From assembly GCA_029204225.1 (NCBI GenBank), contig CM055104.1, positions 22,826,189 to 22,890,188 on the forward strand: DNA of 64,000 bases, given 5' to 3'. Shown one piece after another: positions 14,379-26,499 of the stretch; positions within the stretch are counted from its first letter, which is position 1, and the number at the start of each line of letters is the position of its first letter. The notes under the pieces are model-generated. The model ran no database searches, was not told where the DNA came from, and saw only the letters and a program-made list of their open reading frames with translations. Position numbers and translations under genes: made by a program. Origin of the DNA: Diphasiastrum complanatum. Lineage: Eukaryota; Streptophyta; Lycopodiopsida; Lycopodiales; Lycopodiaceae.

Positions 14379-15840
14379 CTCCTCCTCAAATTTCGCTTGA
14401 TCTATCTACAACTCTCTTGCCAGATGAATGAATGCTTTTAGAAGTGTCTAAAAAATCCAGCTACAAACAAGGAACTTATGAGACTCCAATAGAGAATGAT
14501 GTCCATGAAGGATCTTTCACCACCCCTTAAAGGATCCCTTACAAGATGTTCTACAAATGTGCCTATATACATGTAGCACACTTCAAACACTATACATCAT
14601 GCCAAGCCATGGATTACAAGGCATTTTGTGCACTTGAAGATATATCAATTAAACTATTAAGTGCATACATAATGTTGTCAAAGACAACTTGCCTTGCTTG
14701 ATCCACATGATTGAGCCTTGATGCCTCCATCTTGATACTCAAGGTTCTTCTTGGAGTCCTCGGGTCTTGAGCTTGTCCCTCCACTTGACTTGACTCCATC
14801 AATGAATTGAATAATGTGTTGATCCAAAGGTGCTTCTTCAAGTTTACAAATCTTCCACTCTTGAAAGATCACATTTCCACCATTGACAACTTCTTTGGTG
14901 AAAAGCAAGTAGATTCTACAAGCTCTACTTGAAGAGCAAAACATTGCCATTATTCCTATCATTGAAATAGGATAATCTTTGGTCCTTACATTGGAATGAT
15001 CATGCTCAAAGCATGTGGACCCAAAGGTTTCCAAAACAACTGATGTCTCATCTTTTATGACACTATTCAAACTATTACAAAAATAGTTATCCAATGAAAT
15101 CGCTTTATCAACAACAAATGGAGATTTGAAAGCATCTAATTTTATTGTCTTGTCATAAAGAGTACCAAACATCATAGATTTTAAAGATAAGCAATTATTC
15201 ACTCCATGTCTACTAATACTATCCAACAAGTATTCAAAGATAGTAGACTCTCCAATGCTCACCATCCTTGCAAGATGCACACTTGAATGGAAAATTTGCA
15301 TGCAATTTGATGACTCGGCCTTTGTCATTGAGGACCTCCTTGGAACTCTCATGCTTTGAGGCATCCTCAAGATCTTCCTCCTTTTGATGCTCCTCCTCAA
15401 TGCTAGCAAGATCACACTTTGCAAAGATCTCCACTTGAGTGAGCTCCTCCTTTGCCAAGCTCACATTCTCAAAAGCAATATTAGCTTCCAATTTGAACAA
15501 TCTTCCATGTTTAAATCCTTTTTCAATGCAAACATCATTCTTAAAAAATGGAATAAACACCATGCTCAAAGTGGACATCCAAACCACTTTCCAAGAGTTG
15601 ACCAACACTTAGTATATTCTTGGTGATTGATGGTACATAAAGGACATTTTCTAGATCCATACTTATTGAGGATTCTAGATACAAAGAGATGGTACCAACA
15701 CCATCTATCCTACACTCTTCATCACTTGCAGTAAAGACAAACTTTTTAGCATCATTGAATGAGTGTAAGTTCTAGAAAAAGTCCTTTTCACAAGACATGT
15801 GGGACCTAGCCTCTTGAGTTGTCATTGCTTGTTGGTGAGG
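14379..15840 (-). pseudogene. Copia protease/integrase region, highly decayed
   Basis: Overlapping minus-strand frames give the gag-pre-integrase-like block FKNDVCIEKGFKHGRLFKLE, a Cys/His remnant near CASCKDGEHWRV, and a degenerate integrase C-terminus (LETFGSTCFEHDHSN, then NGGNVIFQEWKICKLEE). Frames change several times. No RT or RNase H is present before the 3' LTR, so most of pol is deleted and the element is non-autonomous. Confidence 0.65.
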
Positions 15841-15849
15841 ATGTAGATG

Positions 15850-16717
15850 CCATCAAGAATACATCTACTTCGTCCTCCTCCTCCTCATGTGCAAGGTTTC
15901 CTTGTTTGTCCTCCTCCTCTTGTGATCTTAGCCTCTTGTAGCATTCGGATGCATAATGCCCCTTCTTTCCACAAAAGAAGCATTTTTGCTTTGACTAGTC
16001 CTTTGAGCTTAATGCATCATCCTCTTCTTTGGCCTCCTTTGGATGATTCTTCTTTCCATTGGTCTTCTTTTTGCCCTTGAATGAGAAATTTACTCTCTCG
16101 TCTCCTTCTTGCAATGATAAGGAACCCATCCTTGCTTTTGCATGGATCATCCTACACTCTTTAGCCACAAGCACACTATGGAGCTTATCAATAGATGGCA
16201 AAGTGTCTTGTATGGCAAAACTTTGAACCCAATTTGCAAAGTCATCTCCTAGACCATTAAGAACAAATTGTACAAGCTCTCCATCTTGAATCTTCTCCCC
16301 AATGGAAGCCAACTCCCTATTTAGAGACTTGATTCTAAGCACATAGTCTTGTGCACTCTCCTCACTTCTCCTCATGCTTTGCAAAATTTGATTTCTAAGC
16401 ATAAGTACTCTAAAAGTGTTTCTTGATTCATAGATTGATTTTAAAGACTCCCAAGCCTCTTTAACACTAGTACATGATGATACTTCTCTCAAAAGATCAT
16501 TGCTTGCATTGATCTTCACACAATGAAGTGCTAGCCTAAATCTCTTCTTGTATTTGATCAACTCCTGTGCACCTAGAGGTTCATCTTCATCATCAATCAA
16601 GAACTCATAAAGTTCTTGGAGCACCATTAGTGACTCCATCCTAACCTTCCAAATAGAATAACTTGTAGAATTCAATCTCTCCTTAGCTTCTAGAAGGTAT
16701 GCTCCAATAGATCCCAT
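15850..16717 (-). pseudogene. Copia gag with one in-frame stop before the zinc knuckle
   Basis: ATG at 16717 (MGSIGAYLLEAKERLN) opens a 240-codon gag that ends with TAG at 15995-15997. It carries the blocks SYSIWKVRM, WESLKSIYES and LRIKSLNRELASIGEKIQDG. The same frame continues past the TAG into a perfect CCHC knuckle, KCFFCGKKGHYASEC, and an acidic tail. A single stop therefore separates capsid and nucleocapsid parts. It is the fuller relative of the gag at 4641-5075. Confidence 0.85.
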
Positions 16718-17698
16718 CTTACTAGTGAATTCTACACAAAAGAAATAAATTTGATTGACTTTGAAACTCACAAAGGTCTCACACTTGTAGTGTTTCACTC
16801 AAATTAGATTTTTAATCCAACAAATGGACTTATAATCTCAGTTCTGGCACTCTCTCACAAAGTTGGAATCAAGATAAGATGAAGTGAAATATACTAACAA
16901 TCAAATCTTGCCAATTTTTCACTCTATTGACTACTCTTGAGAAAATCAATGAACACAACATAGATTGAACTTCTCAACCCTCCCTAAGCTCTTTTCTAAA
17001 ATTTTTCCTCTAGAAACTTACTTGAAATGCACAAAGATTTAAGTGGCAAGATTCCCTTGATCTTGATTAAAAAAAAACTTTTTGGAAGGATCCTACAAAA
17101 CAATGCTCAAGAAAATTGGTTTTGATTTGAACCTAGAAACTCACAAAGGTTTCACTTTGTCTTGATTACCTCAAATTTGACTTCTAGCCCTCTCTTTGGA
17201 CTTCTAGTCATAGTTCTTACACTCCCTCACAAAGATGAAATGGAGAATAGATGAGATTACCAAATTCTATCAATTTTCACCAATTTTGGACAAAAACATG
17301 ACTAAATCTCCCTCACACTTTTTGATGTACTTTCAAGACCTGTAAAACAAATTTAGATGACCTGATTTCAGCCTAGATTAATCAGATCTCATGACCCTAT
17401 GTCAAATCTAATCAATGGCACTCAATCTTGGTAGCGTATCCTAAGATTTCCACCAAAAATTACATCAAAAGCTCACAAATTTAATTTCTTTGGATCAAAT
17501 GAATACCATGCATTAAATGCAGGTTCAGAGGTTTCCACACGTGTAAAAAATACAAATTTGGATCCCTACCAAGTTTGGGATCAAATCCCCTCAGATTCTA
17601 GTTCACCCTCTCAATACTAGTTTTTTAGCACCAAAACTTGCTAAAAATAGAGTTGCTTTTGATCCATGGTTAATGCTCTTGTACTTGGCTCTGATACC

Positions 17699-17938
17699 AT
17701 GTGAAAAGTTTTTAAACTTGGTGTGTGTGGTCGGGCTAGGGATTGGGCTAGGGATTGAACCCAAGACCTCCCCCATTCCGGTGGGGTGCTCTACCATTGA
17801 GCTACCCGTCCATTTGTGTTCCTAGAGTGTTGTGTAAGGGCTATAGCCTTGACACTTTCTAATACTTCCCCTCAAGGCATAGCCCTTTTTAGCTACCGCC
17901 CACCTAGACCACACCCACAGCCATGGGTCTAATACCAT
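17699..17938 (-). mobile_element. tRNA-derived SINE-like insertion at the primer-binding site
   Basis: About 240 bp separates two versions of the LTR end/primer-binding site: TTTCACATGGTATTAGA at the LTR (about 17928-17944) and TTTCACATGGTATCAGA (about 17690-17707), a target-duplication-like repeat of about 17 bp. Inside, on the minus strand, is a tRNA-like head with A box TAGCTCAATGG (17794-17804) and B box GGTTCAATCC (17752-17761). The position between direct repeats inside a Copia leader fits an SINE or similar Pol III-derived insertion. Confidence 0.5.
17748..17811 (-). other. Degenerate tRNA-like sequence
   Basis: It has a 4-bp D stem (GCTC/GAGC) and a T loop TTCAATC, but the anticodon arm lacks U33 and has a mismatched closing pair. 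The acceptor stem pairs at only about 5 of 7 positions. It is not a functional tRNA; best read as the head of the surrounding SINE-like unit. Confidence 0.55.
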
Positions 17939-18637
17939 GTGAAAGCACTATACTTTAGGACCATAAGTGGATCTACAAAAGATCCACAAGAGTGATTGAA
18001 TGCTTGCTTAACAATCTATCAAAAAACTAGTCATCAAAAAGCTGATCTAGATTGGCAATTTAACAAACAACAAGCATTAACAATCAAAAGCATTGATCGA
18101 CATTGAAATCCGAGTCCACACGTGTGTACTACAGGCTGTAGTATGGCCTTCAAGTTGAGAAACAAGTAGAAATTGATTTGGTTGCATTTGGATCACAAAA
18201 ACTCAATGTACATAGTGGAGTAGCTTGAGATTACCAATGAGCTCCAAAAATGTTTTATCTTCTCACTATTGGAGCTTGGAATACATAGCAAATTCGACTT
18301 CCTTTGTGAAGTTAGGTGGATTTCCAGCATGTAATAAGGAAGTTAACTCAGTCTTTGTGCCCTAAAATGAAACCCTAGTCTATTTCCTAGAGTCATGCTT
18401 GGTAGATAGCTAGTTGGTCAATTTTCACCTTAAATCTAGGATTTAGGTCCTATAAACTAGGAATCACTACCAAAATGACATGACCAACCCTATGGACTTG
18501 ACCTAACCTACATTAGGAGTGATTGCCATGTGACATCTTGGCCTCACATGTGTAAAATCCACCTATGTACAAAATTTACATTATACTACATGATTTTTGA
18601 TCAATCTAGATTTGCCAATTTTTGGCAATTTTTCACA
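17939..18637 (-). repeat. 5' LTR of Copia insertion
   Basis: 699 bp, TG...CA in both readings (plus strand TGTGAAAGC...TTTTTCACA), followed on the right by the target duplication CATCA at 18638-18642, identical to 13228-13232. It lies upstream of the gag at 15850-16717 in the minus reading direction. Confidence 0.85.
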
Positions 18638-18642
18638 CATCA

Positions 18643-19701
<1,059 letters not shown>

Positions 19702-19982
19702 TGTACTATGTATCCAACAAAAGCTTGATGCACATGAACATAATGTGAGACTAAAAGTTTGACTTAAGGAAATAATTGTGTCAATTGAATAATAAAAATG
19801 TTACTTTTGGTGTGTTAGTTTGTCGAGTTTATTCCAAACACTAATTATAGGAAATGAGATCTCATAGTAGTATTGAATTACATTATCATGATTTTTACAT
19901 GTTCTTTTAAACGTATAGAAGCACATGCACAACTATGATAGATTTAGTGATACATTGTGCTTATTGAGGTAGACCCAATCAC

Positions 19983-20207
19983 CTGAAGCTTGCCATCTTT
20001 GTTGGTTGGTTCAATTTTCTTTTTGCAATTAATGTGTGAAAGTCTTAAATTTGCATCTCCATTGACAAAGTATGTAGGAGCCTCTTGCTTGTTAGAATTT
20101 GAAGTTGCATTAGTCGTAAATCTTTTTGAAGAAAGACCTAATTTTGACCTCAATAGACAATTTTCTTCTCTCAATTGCATCAATTCCTTCTGCAAGCTCA
20201 CAATCAC
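19983..20207 (-). CDS. Kinesin exon: post-motor coiled coil
   Basis: 75 codons, phase 0 at both ends: acceptor ACCTTCAG|GTGATT and donor CTTCAG|GTGATT. It starts VIVSLQKELMQLREENCLLR, a canonical heptad pattern directly after the neck. The join to the preceding exon (...NMDEKDK) gives the usual kinesin neck-to-coil transition. The remainder is polar with no recognised domain. Confidence 0.85.
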
Positions 20208-21664
20208 CTGAAGGTAAGATGTACATTCTTAGAGGACATTTACTAATCATAACATTTTTAGAACTGTAAAACCAAGTATTTGAAAGCTGTACACCAAATT
20301 AAAGTAAAAACCTCAAGAAGCATAGAACCAATAAAGTATTCAATTGGATAGATAGAGCAAATGAATTTTTAACTTCGCTCATATTTATTTATTTTGCAAG
20401 CTAAACACATTGGTATAAATAAAGATCTGATTTGGGCTTCAAATGATTTACAATCAAGCAATGAAAAATGAATTTTCATGATAACATAAAGATAAATGAC
20501 CAAGTGTGTAATCAAACCTTGTGCAAAACCCATGTAAGAATGTGTCTTTCTAATAAATCAAGATGTTGTAAGAAATGGCTTTTTCTGCACTACCTCTTCT
20601 AGCATCTCATAATTGCTAGACTCTAGAGGACTTGTTGAATCGTAACATATTGACAATGCTGGCATGTCATGAAAGAATATTACCTGTTCCATAAGTTTCT
20701 TACTTTCAATATTTCATAAAGTTCTTTATTTTCACAAAGGTTTGATTTGATTAATGGGACTTGATTTTTTCCCTTCTGGGTTGAACCGATTAACTTACAC
20801 TTGTATTTGAAACATACAGACATACCTACATGTGTGTATGATTGTGGGAAAAACAAAAACAAGGGTATTGATGTGAAAATCATGTGGTCAATAAACATGT
20901 ATTGCAAAGCCCAATGAACATGTTTAAGACGTTATTGTGCAGAAGATGCTCCTTGTGTTAGGAGAGATATTGATTGAATCGAGAGTGATCATGCTTGTGC
21001 TATTCACGCTACTATAGTCTTGTCACCTTGATCCAGATATTATTTTGTACTTATGGAGATTTAACTTGTAAGAATCCTAACATATAGGCCATCCAAACTT
21101 TTACTAGGTGTTTGCTATCATTAAACAAGTAAACTTTTTTCTTGGTCATCAATAATGTCATTAAACTTCATAAACCAATTGTTTGCTTTAAGTCACCTAG
21201 TGTGAGGCCCCAAATGTCTCCTTAAATAGGTTCAAACTGGCTCAATTTGAATATGAAAAAAGGTCAACACTCCATGTGAATTATCTTGTTGTTCGTTGTA
21301 GCTCATTGATACAAGTTTAGAAGGTACACTAATCCCTACAGAGATAACAAGTTGAAAGACATACAGACTTATGTATCTACAAAAATGAAATCCCAAGATT
21401 AAAGTGCTAGCGATCTAGCTTTAATAACAATGCCATGAAGAAAAGCATACAACAACATCAAGCATCAAGAGTACTAAGTAAGTACCTTTTAAACATTATG
21501 TTCAACATGATTTTTCATTAGAGATGCTTGCGATCATAATTTAGAAGTGACAATAGATTAAAACAAATTATATAATGTAAAAATTGAGAAAGCTTCTTAA
21601 TTTTTTTTTGTAAAAATTGTTTAATAATCGTCCAATCTCACAAACATCATGCCAAACGAAGTAC
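20208..21664. other. Kinesin intron sequence
   Basis: No convincing exon is visible; one tempting open frame near 20.7-20.8 kb is listed among the rejected items. Confidence 0.5.
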
Positions 21665-21845
21665 CTTGTCTTTTTCATCCATGTTGACCAAAGGCAAGTT
21701 CACAATTGTCTTTGTACATGATGCATAGTGCAATGTACTCATAGTTTCATCGATAGCTGACAAAGCAGGCGAGATGCAAGCAATCATGAGTGCTAGAGAG
21801 CTTCCTCCTAAGCTCTCCATTAAGAGCTTAGTCAATGTACTTTCC
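21665..21845 (-). CDS. Kinesin exon: end of motor domain and neck
   Basis: 181 nt. It begins with the last base of the Arg codon of the YR-[DE]-S-x-L-T motif and continues ESTLTKLLMESLGGSSLALM, IACISPALSAIDETMSTLHY and ASCTKTIVN. These are the helix alpha4-alpha6 blocks of kinesin motors (normally SKLTRLLQDSLGG, ETLSTLRFA). Acceptor TTCTTATAG|GGAAAG, donor GACAAG|GTACTT, phase 0 out. The Tyr/Cys of HYASCTK replaces the common RFAxRAK, so this is a divergent family. Confidence 0.9.
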
Positions 21846-22047
21846 CTATAAGAATAGATTGACAAATATATGCTTAGAGGGCTTGTCATACTATACTGGA
21901 AAAAAAAAAATTCACCATCATCTTAATGTGATGTTCGTTTGTTCTAATTCAATACATCTATATAATCACAAAAAAAAGAGACTTCGGTGGAGATAACTTC
22001 AATACAAATTCAAAAGGAATATTTTCTAAAAAGCTAAAGATAGTGCT

Positions 22048-22190
22048 TTGCATGCCAATGATAAGAAAATTGAATTGCGAATGACTCATGCGGTTCACCT
22101 CGATCACATACTGATGGTGGAGGGGATTGTTGTAGACCTGACAAAGGTGGTTGTAATATTGAGTTGGCCTTGGCTGACTGATATTTGTCC
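22048..22190 (+). pseudogene. Gypsy RT/RNase H connection fragment
   Basis: The plus frame contains LDHILMVEGIVVDLTKVVVI followed by LSWP, matching the xHLGHxVSxxGIxVDPxKVxAIxxWP block after the gypsy RT thumb. It ends where the minus-strand gypsy LTR begins. The integrase of what may be the same element resumes at 30835. Confidence 0.7.
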
Positions 22191-22200
22191 ATGGGAATCC

Positions 22201-22526
22201 TGGCTCATAGAATCAGAAAATCCAATGGGGAGGTGGGAGAGTTTACACTGGTATATATAAACCCTCAATGAGGAGAGAATATTTCCCTTAGAAACCCTCA
22301 CAACCCAAATATGAGCAATTGACCTCCTATTCTTGCATTATTGCAGTCAAACACCATGCAAGTGCTCCTATGCCAAATATAGGTCTGGGCCCTCATATGA
22401 TTATTAATTACTTTAGTGGACAAGCCCGGAATGACGAGGCATAACTAATAACCATATACACTAAAGAAATCGGCTATCCATGTCAGGAATTATTCTGAAT
22501 CCCTCATACTGGACATGGACATAACA
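22201..22526 (-). repeat. 3' LTR of minus-strand gypsy
   Basis: 326 bp, same length as and closely similar to 30500-30825. On the minus strand it starts TGTTATGTCCATG and ends CTATGAGCCA (TG...CA). The purine tract AAGGGGAGAATAA precedes it. A TATA-like GTATATATAA lies at about 22251-22260. Confidence 0.85.
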
Positions 22527-22538
22527 TTATTCTCCCCT

Positions 22539-22824
22539 TGAACCACTTATGTCTTCAGAAGCGAAAACTAGAGAAGTCCTGCCTTATGCTTTCAACCTTT
22601 TCCCATGAATCATCATCCTCAGTCCGACCCATCCAACTAATCAAGCACTCAGAGATAGAACGATTTCTCAATTGTTTATCTCTGGATCTGAGTACTCTTT
22701 TAGGTGTTGAATTATTCTCTTTCCTACTAATCGACTAATCAGTTTTTAATCTTCATCTAATCAAGCACTCAGAGATAGAACGATTTCTCAATTGTTTATC
22801 TCTGATTCTGAGTACTCTTTCAGG
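22539..22824 (-). pseudogene. Chromodomain end of minus-strand gypsy integrase
   Basis: Reading the minus strand, LRSRDKQLRNRSISECLISW, then MGRTEDDDSWEKVESI matches the chromodomain-like end at 45970-46119 of the other chromovirus. This places the element in the chromovirus branch of Ty3/gypsy. The Copia at 22825 interrupts it; the integrase resumes at 29885. Confidence 0.8.
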
Positions 22825-22875
22825 TGTTGGATTATTCCCTTTCCTACTAATCGACTAATCGATTTTTAATCTTTA
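22636..22875. repeat. Tandem duplication, 2 x 120 bp, across an insertion junction
   Basis: CTAATCAAGCACTCAGAGATAGAA... at 22636 repeats at 22756 with a period of exactly 120 bp. Each unit holds gypsy chromodomain sequence followed by the first about 50 bp of the Copia LTR, so it arose after the Copia inserted. Confidence 0.9.
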
Positions 22876-23994
22876 TCCAATTTTGCGGATTTTCTTGTGT
22901 CTTTATACAGTCTACAGAATTACAAGTGTTTATACACAATCTGCAGAAATACATGGAGTTTGACAACAGTGTCGCATTTTCTCTCTCTACAAACTCGACA
23001 GTGTCGTCTGTCAGGAATCTCGTGTAAAAATGCAGTGTCGACTTTTTCGCATTTTTTGCCTGTTAGGAATTGCATGTAAAAATGCAGTGTCGTCTTTTTT
23101 CGCATTTTTTGCCTGTTAGGAATTATGTGTAAAGATGCAGTGTTGTCTTTTTCGCATTTTTCGCCTATCAGAAATTACGTATAAAAATGCAGTGTTGTCT
23201 TTTTCGCATTTTTCGCCTGTCAGAAATTACGAGTAAAAATGCAATGTCGCATTTTTTGCTTGTGGCAATTTACATTCATTTCCGCAGAGTGACAGATTAC
23301 GTTCGTTTATGCAGACAGACTGTTTACGGCCAATTGTCACCGCTTATCAACAAGTAACTTCTGAGAAGAACTGGATAAATGCCAACGGACTCTAGCCAAC
23401 TGGCAATCGCATTTGACGACCTAAATCCTGAATCAACATTGTGAATTGTAAAGGAGTTGAGTGTTATTACACGACGCTTCCTGCGCTCTCATCAACCAGA
23501 TCGTTCACAATCAGAAAGTATTGTTGTTAGCTCTCTATTAAGCTTTCAAGCTTGAACTCTCTTGAGCATTCTAGCTCTGTCTTTTAGAGATTTATTTTAG
23601 AGTTGCTATTGCGCTATTGCTTATCAACAGAGTTGCTTATTTCAAACTTATTCTCAGTTACTCAGAGACATCTTTAGAGTGCGCGGTTTCTATCCGCTGT
23701 TGTCTTGCGCTCATCAGTATCTGATCTTGTTTTTCTAAATCAATACTATTTTCTTATTGCGTTCAGTTTGTGTCAGAATGCATGCATCTCTGTATTGCTT
23801 TTGTAGCTGGTAGAAATTGTCTAAGAATTCAATATTTTATGTTTGGCTACATAATCACTTAGTATCTAGCGAAAGTTAGTTGCTAAAGATTGGACGTGAT
23901 TTTCATCACTACTGCTTTGTTCAATTTTTTATAGGCGTAGTCATGCATTGGAAGTAAGAAGTTTCCGCATTCCATTACTCACCTATTTTCGACA
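22825..23994 (+). repeat. 5' LTR of nested Copia element
   Basis: 1170 bp, TGTTGGATTATTC...TTTTCGACA. It is followed by a primer-binding-like TGGTATCAGATC at 23995. It matches 28673-29884 throughout except for a missing 40-bp segment (29277-29316 in the other copy) and scattered changes. Confidence 0.9.
23029..23270. repeat. About 52-bp minisatellite inside the Copia LTR
   Basis: About five units of AAAAATGCAGTGTCGTC...TTCGCATTTTTYGCCTGTCA, with copies of AATGCARTGT at 23029, 23081, 23134, 23186 and 23238. Each unit contains AAAAATGC and GCATTTTT, so it can form a hairpin. The same array occurs in the 3' LTR at about 28884-29110. Confidence 0.85.
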
Positions 23995-24263
23995 TGGTAT
24001 CAGATCATACTATCATAGTATCAGTGCTAGATCACTACTTCTTTATCTGAACCGTCATGGTATCAGACTTGTGATCTCTATCAGGGCCTAATACTATTTC
24101 GATATCAGAGCGAAAAGCTCTAATACTTGATATCTTTCGCGATATCAAATTGATATCATATTCTTCAGTTTCTTTCATCCTTTCAGTATCAGAGAATCAA
24201 TTTCCTGTTGTTGGCATCACGACATCTTAGCGTCATCGATACAATCGACAGACTAAGTTCCAG

Positions 24264-25040
24264 ATGGATTCTCAAAGTAAAGCTAGTCTTATCGCAAACA
24301 AGCTGAATGAATCCAATTATCATTTGTGAAAATTTAAGATGAAGATCTTGCTAATCGCCAACAAGTTATGGGATGTTGTTACGGGTATTGAAGTGAAACT
24401 TGAAGATGACATAGAACACTCAAAATGGAAATTGAAGGATGGTAAAGCTTTCGCGCTTATTATCCTCAATATATCAGATACTCAAATTGGCCACATAGCT
24501 GAAGCTAAAACTTCGAAAGAAGTTTGGGACATCTTGAGCTCACTATATGATGTGAGAGACGTAACTACCAAGTTACATCTTCGAAGGAAATTCTTCACAC
24601 TCAAGATGTCAAATGGTAATTCTCTTCAGAATTATATTAACCAGTTTAAGAATCTCTTGCAACAGATGGCCGCTGTCGGATCAGTCATAGACGATCAAGA
24701 CGTAATTACGACATTGCTTTCAAGCTTGTCCTCTACATATGAAAATTGAGTGATGATCATCACGACACACTCAGATTTAACTCTTACCAGAGTTATCACT
24801 ATGTTGCTGCAAGAAGATAATCGAAGAAGTCAAGACACTTCGTCTACCTCTTCGTCTCATGCTCTATATGTCAACAAGGGCTCGAAACGACAGAAGCAGA
24901 AAAGCTCCAAGCAGTCTACATCGAATCAGAAACAGACTCAAAGTCAAGAACAATCATCAAATCCACATTTGTCAAAGAAGAAGATGTTTTGCAGGTATTG
25001 CAAATGCAATAACCATGAGATCTAAGATTGCCAAATTCTC
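24264..25040 (+). pseudogene. Nested Copia gag, with stops
   Basis: It starts MDSQSKASLIANKLNESNYH and continues with EVWDILSSLYDVRD and LRRKFFTLKMSNGNSLQNYI. Stops occur at 24328 (a TGA where the family has Trp), 24747 and 25023. The CCHC knuckle CRYCKCNNHEI lacks its last Cys in frame because of the 25023 TAA. Confidence 0.85.
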
Positions 25041-25149
25041 AAAGCGAAGAATGCAGCCAAGCAACCTGATCAACAAGCAAATACAGTTACAACATCTCCT
25101 CAAGTCGAAATGGACGAAGGCGCTTTTATGGTCAAAGACAAATACGCAA

Positions 25150-26499
25150 ATTCGGATGATTCGTGATTTCTGAATTCTGGAGCTACTCAACATATGACCA
25201 ATCATCGTGAGATTTTTCAATCCTATACGCCTTACAACACAAAGAAGTATGTTCATCTTGGTGATTATAGTACTCACACTATCAAAGGTGAAGGTACTAT
25301 AAGATTGAGATTCCAGCATGATCAACTCAAACTACTGTCAAAAGTCTTGTATGCTCCTAAACTCTCTACAAATTTGTTATCAGTAAGTAAAATTACAGAT
25401 TTAGGTCATAAGGTGGAGTTTGAGTCTGATCAATATAGAATTATTGATAGGAGTAATAAGATTCTTGCACTCGGCAAGAGGTATGAATACTTATATAGAT
25501 TGGCACATTGTTATTCTGATTCTAGTCAAGCCTTGAAAACCTCTGTTCTTGTCAATAAAACATTACTATGGCATCATCGCTTAGGACACTTAAATTATGC
25601 ATCTGTTTTGAATATGTCCAAACAATCCATGGCTCTTGATCTCGACTATCCTTCTGATAAAGTTGATCTCCCTGTCTACAATAGCTGCATCCTTGGAAAG
25701 CAAACTAGGATTCCTTTTAGATCAAGTCATAGGCATGCAGCAAAAGGTCTGTTAAATGTTGTTCGAGAGAACAGTTGTTTATTTCATTAAACAGAAATCA
25801 GAGGCTTTCATCAAATTTAGACAATTCAAAGAGCATGCTAAGAATTAAACTAGCAAACGAATCAAAGCACTGAGGTCGGATAACTGGGGAGAATACATCT
25901 CCACCGAATTCAAGGAGTATTGCCTTAACAACGACATTGAGCAACAATACATTACCTCCTATTTGCCTCAGTCAAATGGTCTTGCTGAGAGAAAGAACAG
26001 AACCTTAGTTGAATCGGCAAAGTGCATGTTATCATATGCGACACTTCCAAAGTCCTTCTGGGCTGAAGCTATTTCAACAACAACCTATATTCAGAACAGA
26101 TGTCCTACTAAAGGTCTCTCAAACAAAACACCATTTGAAGTTTGGATAGGTACCAAACCTTCTTTATCAAACTTACGAGTTTTTGGATATACTGCTTATG
26201 CGCAGAATCCTCACGATCTCAGAAAGAAGCTCGACTTCCAGAGTATCAAATGTATTTTCATCAGCTACACTACTTCAGATCAAGCTTACAAGTTGTTCGA
26301 TCCCATCGAGTCGAAGATATTTACTAGCTGGGATGTCATCTTCATCAAAGATCTGTTTCAAGACCTCAAGGGAGAAGGCACAGCCCATCCAGCCGACCTG
26401 TCAGATTCTCCTGACATATTGAACTTTCTAGTTTCTCAGTCGACTATTCCCCTTGAAGGACCAAGCTCATCTACTCTTGACGAACGAATCAGAAGATGA
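25150..26499 (+). pseudogene. Nested Copia protease and integrase
   Basis: Protease remnant NSGATQHMTNH (Asp of DSG replaced by Asn) comes first. It is followed by the gag-pre-integrase LLWHHRLGHLNYASVL with CILGKQTRIPF, then after a break at about 25790-25860 the core SDNWGEYISTEF and SNGLAERKNRTL, and LRVFGYTAYAQNP. The N-terminal half of the catalytic core is damaged (frameshift and stops near 25790-25850). Confidence 0.85.

Noticed and set aside
17748-17811. Functional tRNA gene on the minus strand.
   Set aside because: The anticodon loop lacks U33, stems have mismatches and it sits inside a 240-bp repeat-flanked insertion; better as an SINE head.
20690-20790. Possible extra kinesin coiled-coil exon (CENKELYEILK followed by a GTAAGA donor).
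   Set aside because: The flanking exons already join in phase to give the conserved neck-to-coil transition (NMDEKDK to VIVSLQKEL); inserting this would disrupt it and its acceptor is poor.
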